A stretch of 64,000 bases of DNA. It comes from Calonectria ilicicola. Taxonomy: Eukaryota; Ascomycota; Sordariomycetes; Hypocreales; Nectriaceae. The number at the start of each line of letters is the position of its first letter. Position 1 is the stretch's first letter. The stretch lies in assembly GCA_020809705.1 (NCBI GenBank), contig CP085827.1, positions 2,976,001-3,040,000 of the forward strand, written 5' to 3'. The notes beneath the pieces were generated by a model that was given only the letters and a program-made list of their open reading frames with translations, was not told where the DNA came from and made no database searches. A program made the position numbers and the translations under genes. Shown in pieces: positions 44,884 to 56,622 of the stretch.

Positions 44884-47281
44884 ATGGATGCCCCTACCCA
44901 GGCCCAGGCCAGAGGGCAAAATTCTTTATCTTCTGCTAAGAAGACACAAAAGGCGTCAAATCCCCGGGGGAAATATGCTTGGCGCGCGTGCCAGGAATGT
45001 CGTCGGCGAAGGTCCAAAGTAGGCCTGCTGCTCCCAATTCCCCACTCTTGTCATCTTGGTGCTGATGATCCCGACGCAGTGCGATGGAGCCAAGCCGTCC
45101 TGCTCAAGGTGCATTAACATGCACTCTACTTGCGTCTACGACACGGGAGATGACCATAGAGGAACAGCCCCGAAATCACTGGTTCGCCTTCTTCAGGCCC
45201 GTGTCAACATCCTGGAACAGATTCTCCAAATGCACTCCATCGACATTGACGAATCAGCTGCGAAACTAATGGCCAAAAACGTGTGCCCCGCATCCGGGTC
45301 ATCTTCGACAACTGCATCACCATCCGTGTTTGATCAGCTGTGTACTGACTTTGAAGGCGCCCTATGTTTTGACGAATCCGTAAACTTTGATCAGGATGGC
45401 CAACCCCGTTATTTTGGGCGCACAAGCGGGCGTCTCGAGTTTGAGACCACTGACTGTAAGTACTGCCTGCTTATGTTAGAATCAACGACTGAATCCAGAA
45501 ATCCAACGCAGCCGGTCCAACTGAAAGAATTCCACCAATGAACACAGGGCAGTGCTTTGATCTCTATGTACAATCACTACAGGCGGAGCCTGCCATTTCC
45601 CAAGAATTGACGTCCCAAATCATTGATCTTTACTTTCAATGGGAACAGCCGTGGTGTCAAATTGTGGATGAGAAGCTTTTCAGAGAAAGCCACCGCACAA
45701 ACGGACCTTACAGTAGCTTGCTTCTTTTAAAATGCATCTTGGCTGTGGGTTCTCGCTACTGCGATGCGCCTGAAGTGCGATCTGATCCAGACGACCCAAA
45801 CACGGCTGGTAAAAAATTTCTAGAAACGGCCGAAATTCTGCTCCATTTTGATCTCAAGTGGCCTAGTATCACCACTATCCAATCCTTGTCACTCCTGGCC
45901 ACCTACTACGTTGTGAGTTTTCTCTCAATTCTCTGCCGTAACGTTGCCATTAACATGCAAAGGCAATGGGTTCTGACGCCGCTGGCTGGTTGCATCATGG
46001 AATGGCCATTCAGTTATCATTGGATAGAGGGCTGAATTTAGACCCTTCCTCATTGGCCGGATCGACTCGGATCCCTTGTGAAGAACTTGCATTAAGGCGG
46101 AGGATCTATTGGGTTCTTTACTGCACTGACAAGCTCTGGGCAAGTTACACAGGTCGTGTCTGTACTATGCTGGTTCGTGCATCTTTATCATTATTGTTTC
46201 TCAAATTCAATGAGAATAGAATGCCCTGGAGACTAACTGAGCCAGAGTCCCCAAGCAGCAGTAGAATTACCATCACCTAAGATAGCGGATGAGTCAAACT
46301 CTTCACCTAATCCGATCAACGACAGCAACCTGGCATCTCTTCATCATTCCATGTCTACTCATTGTCAAATATTGGAAGAGATCCTGGTTAACTTGTATAG
46401 TGGCCAGAATATCAACTCAGACTAGGAATTCTCACTGACACCCTGCTAGATATGCACCGAAAAGAAACTTGGGGTTGAACCAAGCGAAGAGCTTCTTTGA
46501 GTCCTGCCTAGTGTCACTCCAAAATTGGTATTACAACCTCCCAGTCGAATTGAAGGTTGAGAGAGGATCAGACAAGAACAACCCATTTCCGCATGCACAT
46601 ATTCTATGCATGGTGTATCACACATCGACTATTTTATTGACCAGACCTTTTGTCCCAAAGACTCATGCGACACCATCAAGCTCGAATTCACCACCTCAGG
46701 AGACCCTGCGAGAAGACATGATGACGAAGGCTGAACGGTTATGCGTCGAGGCAGCAAAAGAGATATCTCTCATTGGGGACAAGTACCGCCAAACATTTGG
46801 TAGTTTCAGGAAAAGTCCCATCACAGCAACACACTGCACTCTCACTGCGGCGCTTGTGCTTCTCAACGCGGAGTGCTTAAAGGGAGAATGCGGGTCGGGC
46901 GCGGAAATGACGTACATCAATTCTTGCATCAAGACCCTGAAAGAGCTCTCCATTTCATGGACTCCCCCTCGACGTTATTGGTGCAGCCTCAAGCGCTTGG
47001 TTAATCTAAGGCGACTTCCTGGACACGATTGTGAGGAAATTGAACAAGAGCTTGATGGGAAGATGACAAGCGTAGGGGGAGATCAAAACTCAGTATTTGC
47101 CGGGTTACATGAGAATATGGGCACTTTCCAGCAGATGTCAGGAAACATGATGCTACAAGATGACTTTGTATTTGATGAGCCCTTCTGGCAAGGTTTCATG
47201 CCAGATCTGACAATGGATTTACAACAAGATATGCTGGATGTCAACACATCAGAGTATCAGCAACAATCCCAGATGCAATGA
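44884..47281 (+). CDS. Zn2Cys6 transcription factor beside sugar transporter
   Basis: The ATG at 44884 opens MDAPTQAQARGQNS. The zinc cluster ACQECRRRRSKCDGAKPSCSRC is split after the Lys by an intron at about 45020-45080. A second intron (donor GTAAGT at 45456) joins TTDS to GPTERIPPMNTGQCF, an internal Met near which a separate protein could be miscalled. The regulatory domain follows: LTSQIIDLYFQWEQPWCQIVDE, SLLLLKCILAVGSRY, GMAIQLSLDRGLNLD, ELALRRRIYWVLYCTDK. Further introns lie near 45912-45960 and 46150-46270, and at 46420-46450. The end is PSQMQ-type Gln-rich sequence, stop at 47281. It likely controls the neighbouring sugar transporter and dehydrogenase. Confidence 0.85.
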
Positions 47282-47647
47282 GTCGCCCATAAATCCAAAC
47301 TGTATCCCTCTAACCGACCGAATAAATATTTTCACAGAGCAAAATGTTACAAATATTAAAAGCTCCATCCTTTCTTGGTACAGAACGCCGCCTAAGGGCC
47401 AGCGGGGTTGGATGTTATATCATGGGACAATTCATAGCATGGCGATCCAAATTGAAAGAAGTTGTACAGCAAACCCAAAATTCCCTTGGGCGCAATTGTG
47501 TATGATTGAAATGCATATTATTAGCATTTTTCCTTTTTTAAATTGGGATATATTGAGGTGTAAATCCCGCAGGTGAGAAGCTTTTCTACGTCAAAGAGTG
47601 ACGAAAGGCATCTGTCCTTATCTCATATACCGTGGTTTAATGTCCAT
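47282..47647. other. Short intergenic region between convergent genes
   Basis: It holds the 3' regions of the regulator (plus) and dehydrogenase (minus). Nothing else seen. Confidence 0.5.
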
Positions 47648-48606
47648 TCACAGCGCGTTGGCGCCATTTTCCTTGGCCTTCTCCTCAGCTAGGCGTCTGG
47701 CGTGATTCTCCATGCTTGTAGCTGCCATGACATTTGCCATTTTTTGGTCGCAGAATTCTGGGATCTCACGGAAATAGAAGCTCTCACCGCTCACTTCGGC
47801 CGCGAGCCCATAATCTTTACCTGCAGGCACAACCTTGCCCCAAGCATCCTTGAGCTCACCACCCTCTTGGAACATTTCAACTGTTGAAACAATAGTGGAT
47901 ACTGGGGTAAAATCTTTCTCATCCATTGTTTTCCATTCATCGTTTGTTAGAATGTTCGTCTTCACGCCACCGGGAAGGATGCAATTGACACGAATTCCAT
48001 CCTGATAATGATACGGGAAGGCGATTGAACGAACAAAGTTCAGCACACCAGCCTTGGAGGAGGCGTAAACGGGGCCAAATTGCATAGGATACTATGTCAG
48101 CCATATTTGTTAGTATTACGGTATCACTGAGTTTGTGCGATCATGATTGCACCCACCAAGCTGCTTGAGCTACCAGTGATAACCAGAGCCGTACCCTTTC
48201 CCTTGTGCGGGCTGCGTCGAAGAAAGTGAAGCGCAAGATAGCATTGGTTTATTAAACCATATTGGTTGACATCCATTGCCTGGGTGTTTGGTCGCGAAGG
48301 GATGTCGTCACTGTCTGGTGTCTCATAAAAGCTGCCCTTCTCAATGACACCAGCGTTGGCAAAAACAAAGTCCAGGCGACCAGCATGGTCAAAGCTAGCT
48401 TTGAAAGAAGTAGACAGAGAGTCCCACGACGACACATCTGTTCGGTGAAAGTGGGCATTGGGAATCTTGTCGGCCGCGGCTTTGCCGGATTCCTCATTGA
48501 AGTCGAGGATATGCACAGTCCAGCCTTTGGCACCATAGGCTTCGGCGACGGCAAGGCCCATGCCCGATGCGCCGCCAGTGATAAGAGCAACTTTGGGGGA
48601 CGACAT
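47648..48606 (-). CDS. Short-chain dehydrogenase/reductase (classical SDR)
   Basis: ATG at 48606 opens MSSPKVALITGGASGMG, with the cofactor motif T-G-x3-G-x-G. An acidic residue at the end of the second strand (HILDFNEES) favours NAD over NADP. NAG is in VFANAGVIEKG; the catalytic Ser is in VITGSSSSL and Tyr/Lys in YASSKAG, joined over one intron at about 48084-48135. RVNCILPGGVKTNIL closes the fold. About 300 residues, cytosolic. It oxidises or reduces an alcohol/ketone; with the sugar porter and regulator nearby, a sugar or polyol step is a reasonable inference. Confidence 0.9.
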
Positions 48607-50338
48607 TGTGATCTATGGCTTTTTAAGGTAGATATTGGAAGATGGTAGTCGAATTAGGACTCGGAGCGTTATTTTAAATCGGAGTCCGGGTTTACTGGTT
48701 CAAATCGAAATCCGACCGCCTCCACCTCTTGGCGCTACTCTAGCCTGGCGTGGCAGAATAACGCCTGCTTGATGCTGTGCCGTCGGGCTCCATCCCAATA
48801 TCTCTCCGCCTTGCGCGATGATTGGTGTTCAAGTGGGGGACCGTTTTGACAGGCACAAACTTTAACCCCGCACACTGAGTGCAACAACTCATGCTACTTA
48901 CAATTGGAACTAGCCATGACTGGTTCCGGCGGGTTAGAGTCTGTAACTTTTCGATAATTACACGTTCAAGAGGATGGGGAGTTTTATATGTATAATTTGT
49001 CACATCCAACCGTGATCTCGTCAACGCAGTCATCTCGGGACAAAGAAGTAAGATAACCGCGGGTGTATCATGCTCTTCCCCGCATCCAAAGACACCCTGG
49101 CTCCAATCGCCGTGAATGCCTCTTGTGGCCTTAGTGCTATGGCATCCCCTCGCCTCCTCGAGTTAATTCGGATTAATTGCTTCTTCCGGTTATGCAGCCA
49201 AAAATTACACAAAATGGATCTACTGGCTGTCATTCACCTCGAGAGCCAGCAACATCACTGTGGCCTATCAGTCATTCTGAGTGTGAGTGCCAAATTAACA
49301 TTGCAAAGAATATGACGACAAAATTATTAAAACTTGTACTTACGACATGAACAGAAGTGCCAATGCGAAATCAAAGCATCTTTTTAAGCGTAATAGATTA
49401 TCAGGGGAGTCGACGAATAGAAAGACAAATCTGGGTCAAAAGGTGCTGGCGATGGGGGCTAGAAAAAATGGCTGCATGATCACACGATCTTCTCAGTGAG
49501 GCTGAAGTGCTCTAGCCTCATTTAAACGCGTTGTAACATGCTCCTCTCCTGACGCGGTTCAGGTGAGGTGCTTATCTGTTCATGATTGACATGATTGGGA
49601 TTGCTCTAATACAAGAAGAAATCGCCCATTATCAAGCTTCAGGTAGAAGCGTCGAACTTACATCCACTTTCCGTACTTCTCTGCCCAGAATTAATTCAGG
49701 CAGAATCACACCGTCACACACGATTTACGAAGTTGAACTAACGAAATTTAACAAGGGCGTCTGAGGCTGCAGACAGGTGCTCTACTACTGCCGTACACAC
49801 ACCTGATGTTCATCGAACTAGGGTATAAATTCAACCATGTCAAGGGGATGTTTAGTTGGTGCAAAACCCGGCCAGAATCTAAATTTCCTAAAACAAGAAA
49901 ATTTGGGACTTGCGACTCATTTGGAGAATTGATCATCCATGACACGTCAAGTCGGGGTGAATGATGCCCGTCTGACAGCCCAACCCTTGCCAAATTCTAG
50001 CTGCATCATACCACTCACATATCCATGCATCTCAAAACCAAAGCCTGGCAAATTTGGCTCATTGGCGCACCTTGCCATTCATCTATTCCCGCCTATTAAC
50101 AATCACCTTCGTTTACCTTGTGGGAATTCATCCTGGCTTCAGCTGCAGCAACAGTCCTCTAGCTCAATGGATCCGCGTGCAAGGTAACCTTGAACGAATG
50201 CGGACCGTGGTCTTCGTTTCAAATTGTCAAAGACGTCTCAGCCATCTTCATTATATTTCTTTTTTATAATTCTACTACATCCGGAATTATTGCCAGCGAA
50301 ATTTGCCAAGAGTCCACTTTTAGAAGACCGAAGTCGAC
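48607..50338. other. 1.7-kb intergenic region
   Basis: Several frames under 100 codons and none with a domain. Near 48655-48690 there is a small inverted repeat (GGACTC ... GAGTCC) in the dehydrogenase promoter. Nothing else supported. Confidence 0.5.
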
Positions 50339-51055
50339 ATGGCTCGAACTATACTCACTGTGCTAGGCTTGACCAGCCTTGCTCTCGCCCAAACAACATT
50401 GAAAGTCAACTTTATGGGGTTCGGGAAGGAAACAGTTGATGGATCAGTGGTTGGAGTGAGCAAAGCCACAACCACCTTGGCCCTCAGCTGCCAATCAGAT
50501 ACCCCTTCGGAGCAGTGTAATATGAATGATGACATGCGAATCACTTATGGGTCTAGTACCCAAAAATACAAAGCAACGTTTTCTGGAGAAAATGTCTAGT
50601 ATGATCTATCACTTAAAAACACATGGAAGCATCTAGCGAAAAGGTTCTAACAGTTTTTCCATTCTAGTACCTATTTCCTAGATTGCAAGATGAAGCCGAA
50701 AGACGGAAATGCGGAATGTGCGATTACTTTGGATGGGCAAGTATCTGGCTCGTCGACGAAAGCGACCATGCAGACAACATTCACCGATTATACAAAAACC
50801 ACTGTCTTTGTCGTGGTTACCGCTGGTGCCAACCAGCTCTCGTCGAGCGAAGATGCCGATGATGATGGCTCCCAGTCAACCGGAGCCAAGGCTGCGGAGA
50901 CGACGGCCGCAGGAACAACAGTGTCTGATGCATCGGGTTCGGATACCGAGGCTACCTCTAGCAATAGCGACAATGCTGCAGGACCTGCTGCCACACACAA
51001 TGCAGTTGTAGCTGGTTTTGCCGCTGTTGTTGGTGGTGCAGCTATACTACTGTAG
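50339..51055 (+). CDS. Secreted, probably GPI-anchored Ser/Thr-rich surface protein
   Basis: Two exons: from ATG 50339 (MARTILTVLGLTSLALA, signal peptide), an intron with donor GTATGA at about 50600 and acceptor TTCTAG at about 50668, then on to 51055. Mature region: TLKVNFMGFGKETVDGSV, TTTLALSCQ..., DDMRITYGSS, FLDCK, AECAITLDG, with four or five Cys. It is followed by an acidic Ser/Thr/Ala-rich linker and a hydrophobic tail (VVAGFAAVVGGAAILL) that fits a GPI attachment signal. It shares its core layout with the gene at 56623-57160. No enzymatic motif; likely a cell-wall or surface protein. Confidence 0.8.
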
Positions 51056-51308
51056 CCACTCAAAATATCACACGGCTCGGTACACATTCAAATTATAAGC
51101 CATTTATCTACAACCAGCCTTATCGTTTTCTTCCTTCCTTTTCTGTCTTTTATAGGTTGCGGCTCTCGAACTTGTAGCATACGTTCAGATGTATTTAAAT
51201 ACATACCTAGTGCATAATCATACATGCGACGCACGATACTTTAAGCCGAAGAAGACCAAGTGCTTCGCTTTTTCTGAACCATTTGACTATCTGAAAGTCC
51301 ATTTAAGC

Positions 51309-52834
51309 TTACAAGCTCACTGAAAAGCGATCGACTTTAGAAATCTTGAAGCCACCGGGACATAGTTTCTGGAACACCCCTTGCGGATCATACTTCTCCG
51401 CAGCGGCCCTCATTTTCTTCACATTCCTTGATCCGTAGTTTCCCAACGGGTCCTGACTTGGGTCGGCATAGTTTAAATATTTCCATTCTAAATTTCCTCC
51501 TTCAATTGTAGCCGCAAACCCTTCAAGGTCCTGCACCAATTTTTGTACTTTTTGTCTTGCAAAAACCTCTTGTTCAGCCGTTTTTACCATGGCTGTAGCG
51601 AGCAACAAGAACCCATTATTCGTCTGGCACTCGACCCCCATAATGTTCCCTCCAGATTCAACACTGCGCTGTCCGACTAGTGTTGGCAAAGGTTGGAATA
51701 CGCACTGCGTGAGAAAATCGCCTTCCGGGATAAATTCTTTCATCTCCCTGACTAACTCATCGTGAAGTTCTGAGGCCTTCTTCGTGATGCGTGCATCATT
51801 TTTCAAGGAAGATGTAAACCATGCGCCACTAGTTTCCTGATCAGTCATGTCCAATTCGTGATAGTGATAAGGAGGGGGGCTATATATACATACTAATACT
51901 GAGGAGGGAGTACATGGTCTCGAACCGCATCCAAAATCGTCGTTTCCTTTTCGGTCGTGACAATGCGAGGCAGCTCCCTGAATTTAGCATACGCGGGTGC
52001 ATCCTGAACAGCAGCAACTTGAAGGCAAAAAGTTGCCACGACCGTATCTTTAAAGTCAGGCAGGTATGCGACTATGCAAATGATGTTGCTGTCAACATCA
52101 TTATGTATATTATTCGTAAATTCGGATAAAAATCCAAGGGCTTGAGAAGTTGTCTCTTTAGGAAGAATCGACATTCCACCCCAAACTTTGTCGCATTTTA
52201 TCGTCTTCATCCTGAAATTCGTCACAATTCCAAAATTATTTGAGCCGCCTTTGAGAACTCGGAACAAATCAGTATTTGTACGTTCATCGGCAACAACAAT
52301 ATCGCCATTTGCAAGAACAACCTCGCAGGACACAACGTTGTCGCATGCAAAACCTTGGCGAGCTGTAAAGAAGGTATATCCTCCTCCTAGAATTAAACCA
52401 GCTACACCAACGTTGCCCTCACGCCCGCCAGCAACAACTCGGCCGTATTTTTGCAGTGCAGCATACACATCGGCCCAAGTCAAGCCGGGACCAAGATCGA
52501 CAAGCTCAGTGGCCTCATCATATTGGATATGATTAAGAAGACCAAGGTCAATCGTCACACCGCTGTTGATATTTGCCGCACCAGCCCAGTTTGTGTGGCC
52601 GCCAGAACGGACGGCAAACTTTTGGCCAGTAGCTACCAGTGCCTTGATAGCGAGGGACACCTCGTCCGTAGATCGGGGCCTGAAAATACAAGCTGGGCTA
52701 ATCTTAGCACTGTTGGACCAGTAAGAATCCTGCCGAGCGATGTATTCGTCATCACTGGGAGTTAAAACGCGAGCCCCAAGACCAGCTTCGACGAGGCATC
52801 GGGCCTCAGGGCAACTCTGATGAGAAACAGACAT
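51309..52834 (-). CDS. FAD-linked oxidase, berberine-bridge-enzyme family
   Basis: The ATG at 52834 (MSVSHQSCPEARCLVE) begins exon 1; an upstream frame has only a TTG start. The FAD-binding PCMH fold is clear: CIFRPRSTDEVSLAIKALV, AVRSGGHTNWAG (His for the 8-alpha flavin link), GGREGNVGVAGLILGGGYTF, SNNFGIVTNF. The family's second link, a Cys in the G-x-C-x-x-V-G loop, is absent (G-N-V-G), so FAD is probably held through one bond. A 67-bp intron (about 51830-51896) joins LPPQY to YGAWFTSSL. The C-terminal BBE motif KYDPQGVFQKLCPGGFKI is present. No signal peptide is evident. Members oxidise alcohols, sugars or secondary metabolites. Confidence 0.88.
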
Positions 52835-53506
52835 AATGACGATGTTGATTTCGCTGATTGACAAAAAGCAAAGCCGATCGAATTATTATTGAAAAAAGAT
52901 AAAAAATAAAAAATAGAACGTGTCGTCTACGTATGGTATGCATTTGCATTTGTCTAATAGGTCTGGTAGTATGCAAGGTCTTACCGCAAATGGTATATTG
53001 AGCCGCTGCCGAGGCGAGTCGGCAGACCAACTGCAGGGAATTTATAGTATTTACGTAGCCGAATATGCATATTTTGCAGTATCTGATACGCGCTAATCGT
53101 TCCGACCAGCCACTTTCGTCACAGAAGCCGAGGAATTCCGTAATTCGGACGCACTCAACCCCTTCGTTTAGCATTATTTACAAGGTATCTACCGCTATAT
53201 CAAAATTTAAGCGGATGAATAAGCGAGTACTGCATACTGCTAGATTATCTAAACTTGGTGTCAGCAAGCTAGGGAAAAATGGACCCTCTGTTACAGAACA
53301 TGACACGCGACACGCAATACGCCAAGAGCTTCCAAGTGAGCAGTATGCGACGTTAAATATATGGAATTTGAGTTAATGAAGCAATATTTTCGTTTATTTA
53401 GCAATTTACATTTTGTCTTGGGGCCAAAATATACATACAAGCTATCCTGTGCATTCAGCTCCTCGGTGCAGTTGAAATGATAGCCCAATCAGAAATTCAA
53501 AATACT
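52835..53506. other. Intergenic region, no gene seen
   Basis: AT-leaning sequence with short frames on both strands. It holds the oxidase promoter and the 3' region of the ester-hydrolase homologue. Confidence 0.5.
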
Positions 53507-54511
53507 TCATGAAGCCCAGGATCCTGAAGTAGATGGCTGATCGATACGATAAAGCACCTCTGCAAGGTTGAACCAACCCTCATACTCGATATCGTGCATC
53601 GTTTCATCAAGATCCCAATGATAATGACCACCCCGCTTTTCCTTGTTCTCGCCTTCTCCGGCAAAGACATGAGTGTGCTCCATTCTCAGAGCCAAACCTT
53701 TGTCATCCCCGGTATGAAGGACGCTTAAACATGTCAACGGCGCATCAGTGTCGTAGTATTTCATCCACTTATCAAAGTCCTGTTGGCCTTGGAAGGGCTT
53801 GCTGGGAAAGTCGGGCATCACATGTAGCTTAGTTTTGCCTGCGCGAATTAGAAAGACTCCTCCCAAGCTAACAAGCTTTGAACCGTAAACATCACGAATG
53901 CCCCGCTGGATAGACTCTGTAAAGTTGTCTTTTCCCACCCTCCCCTTGGCGGTTATGTGTAAGGTCGGACCAGGCTTTCCATCACACCCAAACAGGTTTC
54001 CCATGAGACCAAACTCGGTTGATTCACCAATCTTCTCGCAAATCACGCTTCCATCATCTGCCACCTTTGCGTAATGGGTGCAATTGTTCACCTCTCCATC
54101 AGATACAGATCCATATGTGATATTGGGCATTAATTCGGTGTTGCGACCCAGGACATGAAATGGGCCCGCGGAAGCACCCAGCAGCATCCCACCATCTCGG
54201 GTCATCTCCATAACCTCGGAAATTTTGAGCAAATCGTATTTTGCCTCAAGATTTGGCTTCGGCTTTAGGTTCGGTGGGCCACCGACATCAGCAATGCGTG
54301 TGTTCCCAGACAGGCCTAGGCCAGCCAAATAAAATGGACTCTTTCGAAGATCCGGGGGCGTCTCAATAGAAACATTGGATGTGGAGAAGTTGGTTTGTAT
54401 GGTGGAGCGAACGGCGGCAGCGAGCTCTTCAAGCGGGGGTGGGGAGAGCGTCACTTTGCTAGTTGGCCACTGTGATTTGTCCATGGTATCCGAGGGTTGT
54501 TGGCTGTACAC
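53507..54511 (-). CDS. DUF1907 family protein (homologue of animal ester hydrolase C11orf54)
   Basis: A single exon of 334 residues from ATG 54511 (a second ATG at 54484 is equally near the conserved start). Family features: LEELAAAVRSTIQTNFS, GNTRIADVGGPPNL, GASAGPFHVLGRNTELMP, KTKLHVMPDFPSKPF, then the zinc-binding pattern EHTHVF...GGHYHWD and EYEGWFNLAEVLYRIDQP. In the animal protein those His residues bind zinc and the purified protein shows esterase activity. The biological substrate is unknown. Soluble, cytosolic or nuclear. Confidence 0.88.
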   Translation of the reverse strand: MYSQQPSDTMDKSQWPTSKVTLSPPPLEELAAAVRSTIQTNFSTSNVSIETPPDLRKSPFYLAGLGLSGNTRIADVGGPPNLKPKPNLEAKYDLLKISEVMEMTRDGGMLLGASAGPFHVLGRNTELMPNITYGSVSDGEVNNCTHYAKVADDGSVICEKIGESTEFGLMGNLFGCDGKPGPTLHITAKGRVGKDNFTESIQRGIRDVYGSKLVSLGGVFLIRAGKTKLHVMPDFPSKPFQGQQDFDKWMKYYDTDAPLTCLSVLHTGDDKGLALRMEHTHVFAGEGENKEKRGGHYHWDLDETMHDIEYEGWFNLAEVLYRIDQPSTSGSWAS

Positions 54512-55258
54512 AACGGTTCTTTTCAGGGGGAGTTTAACGGTTTTTCAACAGCGATGGCGTCAATCTTGCTCCGAAGAAATCATCGGATATCCCCCGATGA
54601 TGGTGGCACACCACGCTGCGGTGGAGCTCGTCCAAAAGCGGAGCCGTAAAATATGACCCACACTGAAAGCGATGAGACGGAAAAGCCAAAATCCTACAGA
54701 CTTGTACCGTTCATTCTTTCGCTTCGGATAAACACGAGGAATGACTACACTGTGAACCAGCCTTATAGCAAGCTTGTTGTCGCATGATTTCAAGTCATAC
54801 AACCAAAGAAAAAAAAAGAAAGACAAAAATCCGGTCAATTCCAAACCCAGACCTTGGAGAGGTTTTTATTTTGCTTAATTGGGCAAGTCCATGCGATAAA
54901 TGTTTGCAAAACTATGTAGGTTGGAGTAGCGAAGACTTAAAAGGGAAGCTTTTTTTCTTGTCTTTTTTTCCTCGAGATGCACCCCACCTGAATTGCGTTT
55001 AATTCAGACCGAATAGAGGCTTCTTTGGTTGGAGATGCACAAAGGTGGATGTCAAACCAGCAATGAATCAGATTGTTGTGCATATTGATCATGCTGCCGG
55101 CTGTCTCGGACTCAATTGTACTACATCTTCGTTCGTAGATGAATACCCAGAATCACTAGAATTCCAATATATCTACAAGCCGTTGTTTCTTGAGAATCCA
55201 AGATATACTAACACTCAATCTTCCCTGACCGACGACCGAAACCGAGCGCTTGCCCATC
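54512..55258. other. Intergenic region between divergent genes
   Basis: No supported gene. An A-rich run (54805-54825) and a T-rich run (54950-54972) are seen. The shared promoter region of two divergent genes. Confidence 0.5.
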
Positions 55259-56254
55259 ATGGCTGCCTTGCCTTGGACAATTCTATTTCTTTTCTCCCTC
55301 CAGTGTCTTGCATCGACAAGTACTAGCACTCAGACTTGTCGCAAAGTGCCTGGTGCCAATTTGTTGTCTAATCCTTCTTTTGAGAATGGAGGCAAAGGTT
55401 GGGTGATGGATTCTGGAATAATTGACTCTGGTGATGCCCCAGAAGGCTCGCACTACTTGTAAGTTGCTCTATTCTTCTACATATTGCTCTCCTAATGGGA
55501 ATGCAGGGTCACTTTCCCTTCTGAAGCCACGAGCTCCATCCGCCAAAGGGTCAAGGGCTTGAAGGAAACCCAAAGATATACCCTGTCGGTAGAATTCAGA
55601 ATATCGAATACCTTGAAAGAGGATGATTCCAAGCGGTGTACTGTTTCCATCGTTACGCTAGACAAGAGTGGCTCCAAGACTATTGCTAGAATGGAGAAAA
55701 CGCCCGGGAAGGCTCTCACAGCCTGGGAGGATCTTTCGGGCATTTGGCAACCAAAGGCACCCAAGTCGGCGTTCGCTCTGACTGTGGCTTGCACATGGGA
55801 TGCGAAAACTGTTCAGATTCATTTTGATAACGCGAAGCTCCTGGCGCCACCAACCGAGGCTTGTGGGGGCGCGTCGGTGACGATGACCTTGGCATCTAGT
55901 TTGCCATCCAGCACACAGACTACAACACCTACAACGGGTTCCGATGAATCTATCACCACTACTACTGCTACTACCAGTTTAACTTCGCAAACTAACGAAC
56001 CAACCAAATTTGCAGATCAGAAAGTAGCTGACCAACTTCGTCCGGCATGTGGGCGACTCTATCGTCGCCAGCTCACAGAGATATCCAGGGCTGGGTTGCC
56101 CAACGCAAAATGCCGAAGTGGAGACGGATACAGCGGCATGTGCCGGGATTGTGGTGGATGTGGACGCGCGTGTGGACGCGCATGCGGTTGCAAATGTGGA
56201 CATGGGTGTGAGAACGCCGGCAAACATCAACGCCGAAATGGGTGCGGATGTTGA
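55259..56254 (+). CDS. Secreted protein with carbohydrate-binding-like domain and Cys/Gly-rich tail
   Basis: ATG 55259; signal peptide MAALPWTILFLFSLQCLAS. An intron of about 48 bp (55459-55506) joins EGSHYL to VTFPSEAT. The N-terminal domain (NLLSNPSFENGGKGWVMDSG...QRVKGLKETQRYTLSVEF...VQIHFDNAKL) has the layout of a CBM4/9-type galactose-binding jelly roll. A Thr/Ser-rich linker is followed by a tail from about residue 270 with repeated Cys/Gly (DCGGCGRACGRACGCKCGHGC). The tail lies over a short hexamer-like DNA repeat at 56150-56215 and is also open in another frame, so its reading frame needs checking. Predicted extracellular, perhaps wall-binding. Confidence 0.65.
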
Positions 56255-56622
56255 ATTAAAATTCCAAATGTAAACATCGTTTTCTTATTCAGTGAAGGGA
56301 TTGATTGGTATGGGCTGCGCGGATATGATCAAGGATTACTCTACCTTGCTGGTGGCGATAGGCTCACGGTTCGGGCGGGCGCCCTGGTGCTCTCCTGGTC
56401 TAATCAGTGCGATAACAAAAACAATTGTTCCGAAAAAAACGCTCATACGCATTTGATTTCACAGTCTATATCATAAACAAAACATACAACAATCACCCCA
56501 TTGAACCTAGTTGGTATATCACGCAATACCACGCCAAACGCCGATGATCCGTTAAATTTTGAGTTGGTGCGTGGTGAAGTAAAAAAAGTCAAACGCCACC
56601 TTTTTCGCCTTGATAAGAGTGT

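Noticed and set aside
48655..48710. tRNA-like GGTTCAAATC string
   Set aside because: No matching acceptor, D-arm or anticodon arm could be drawn around it.
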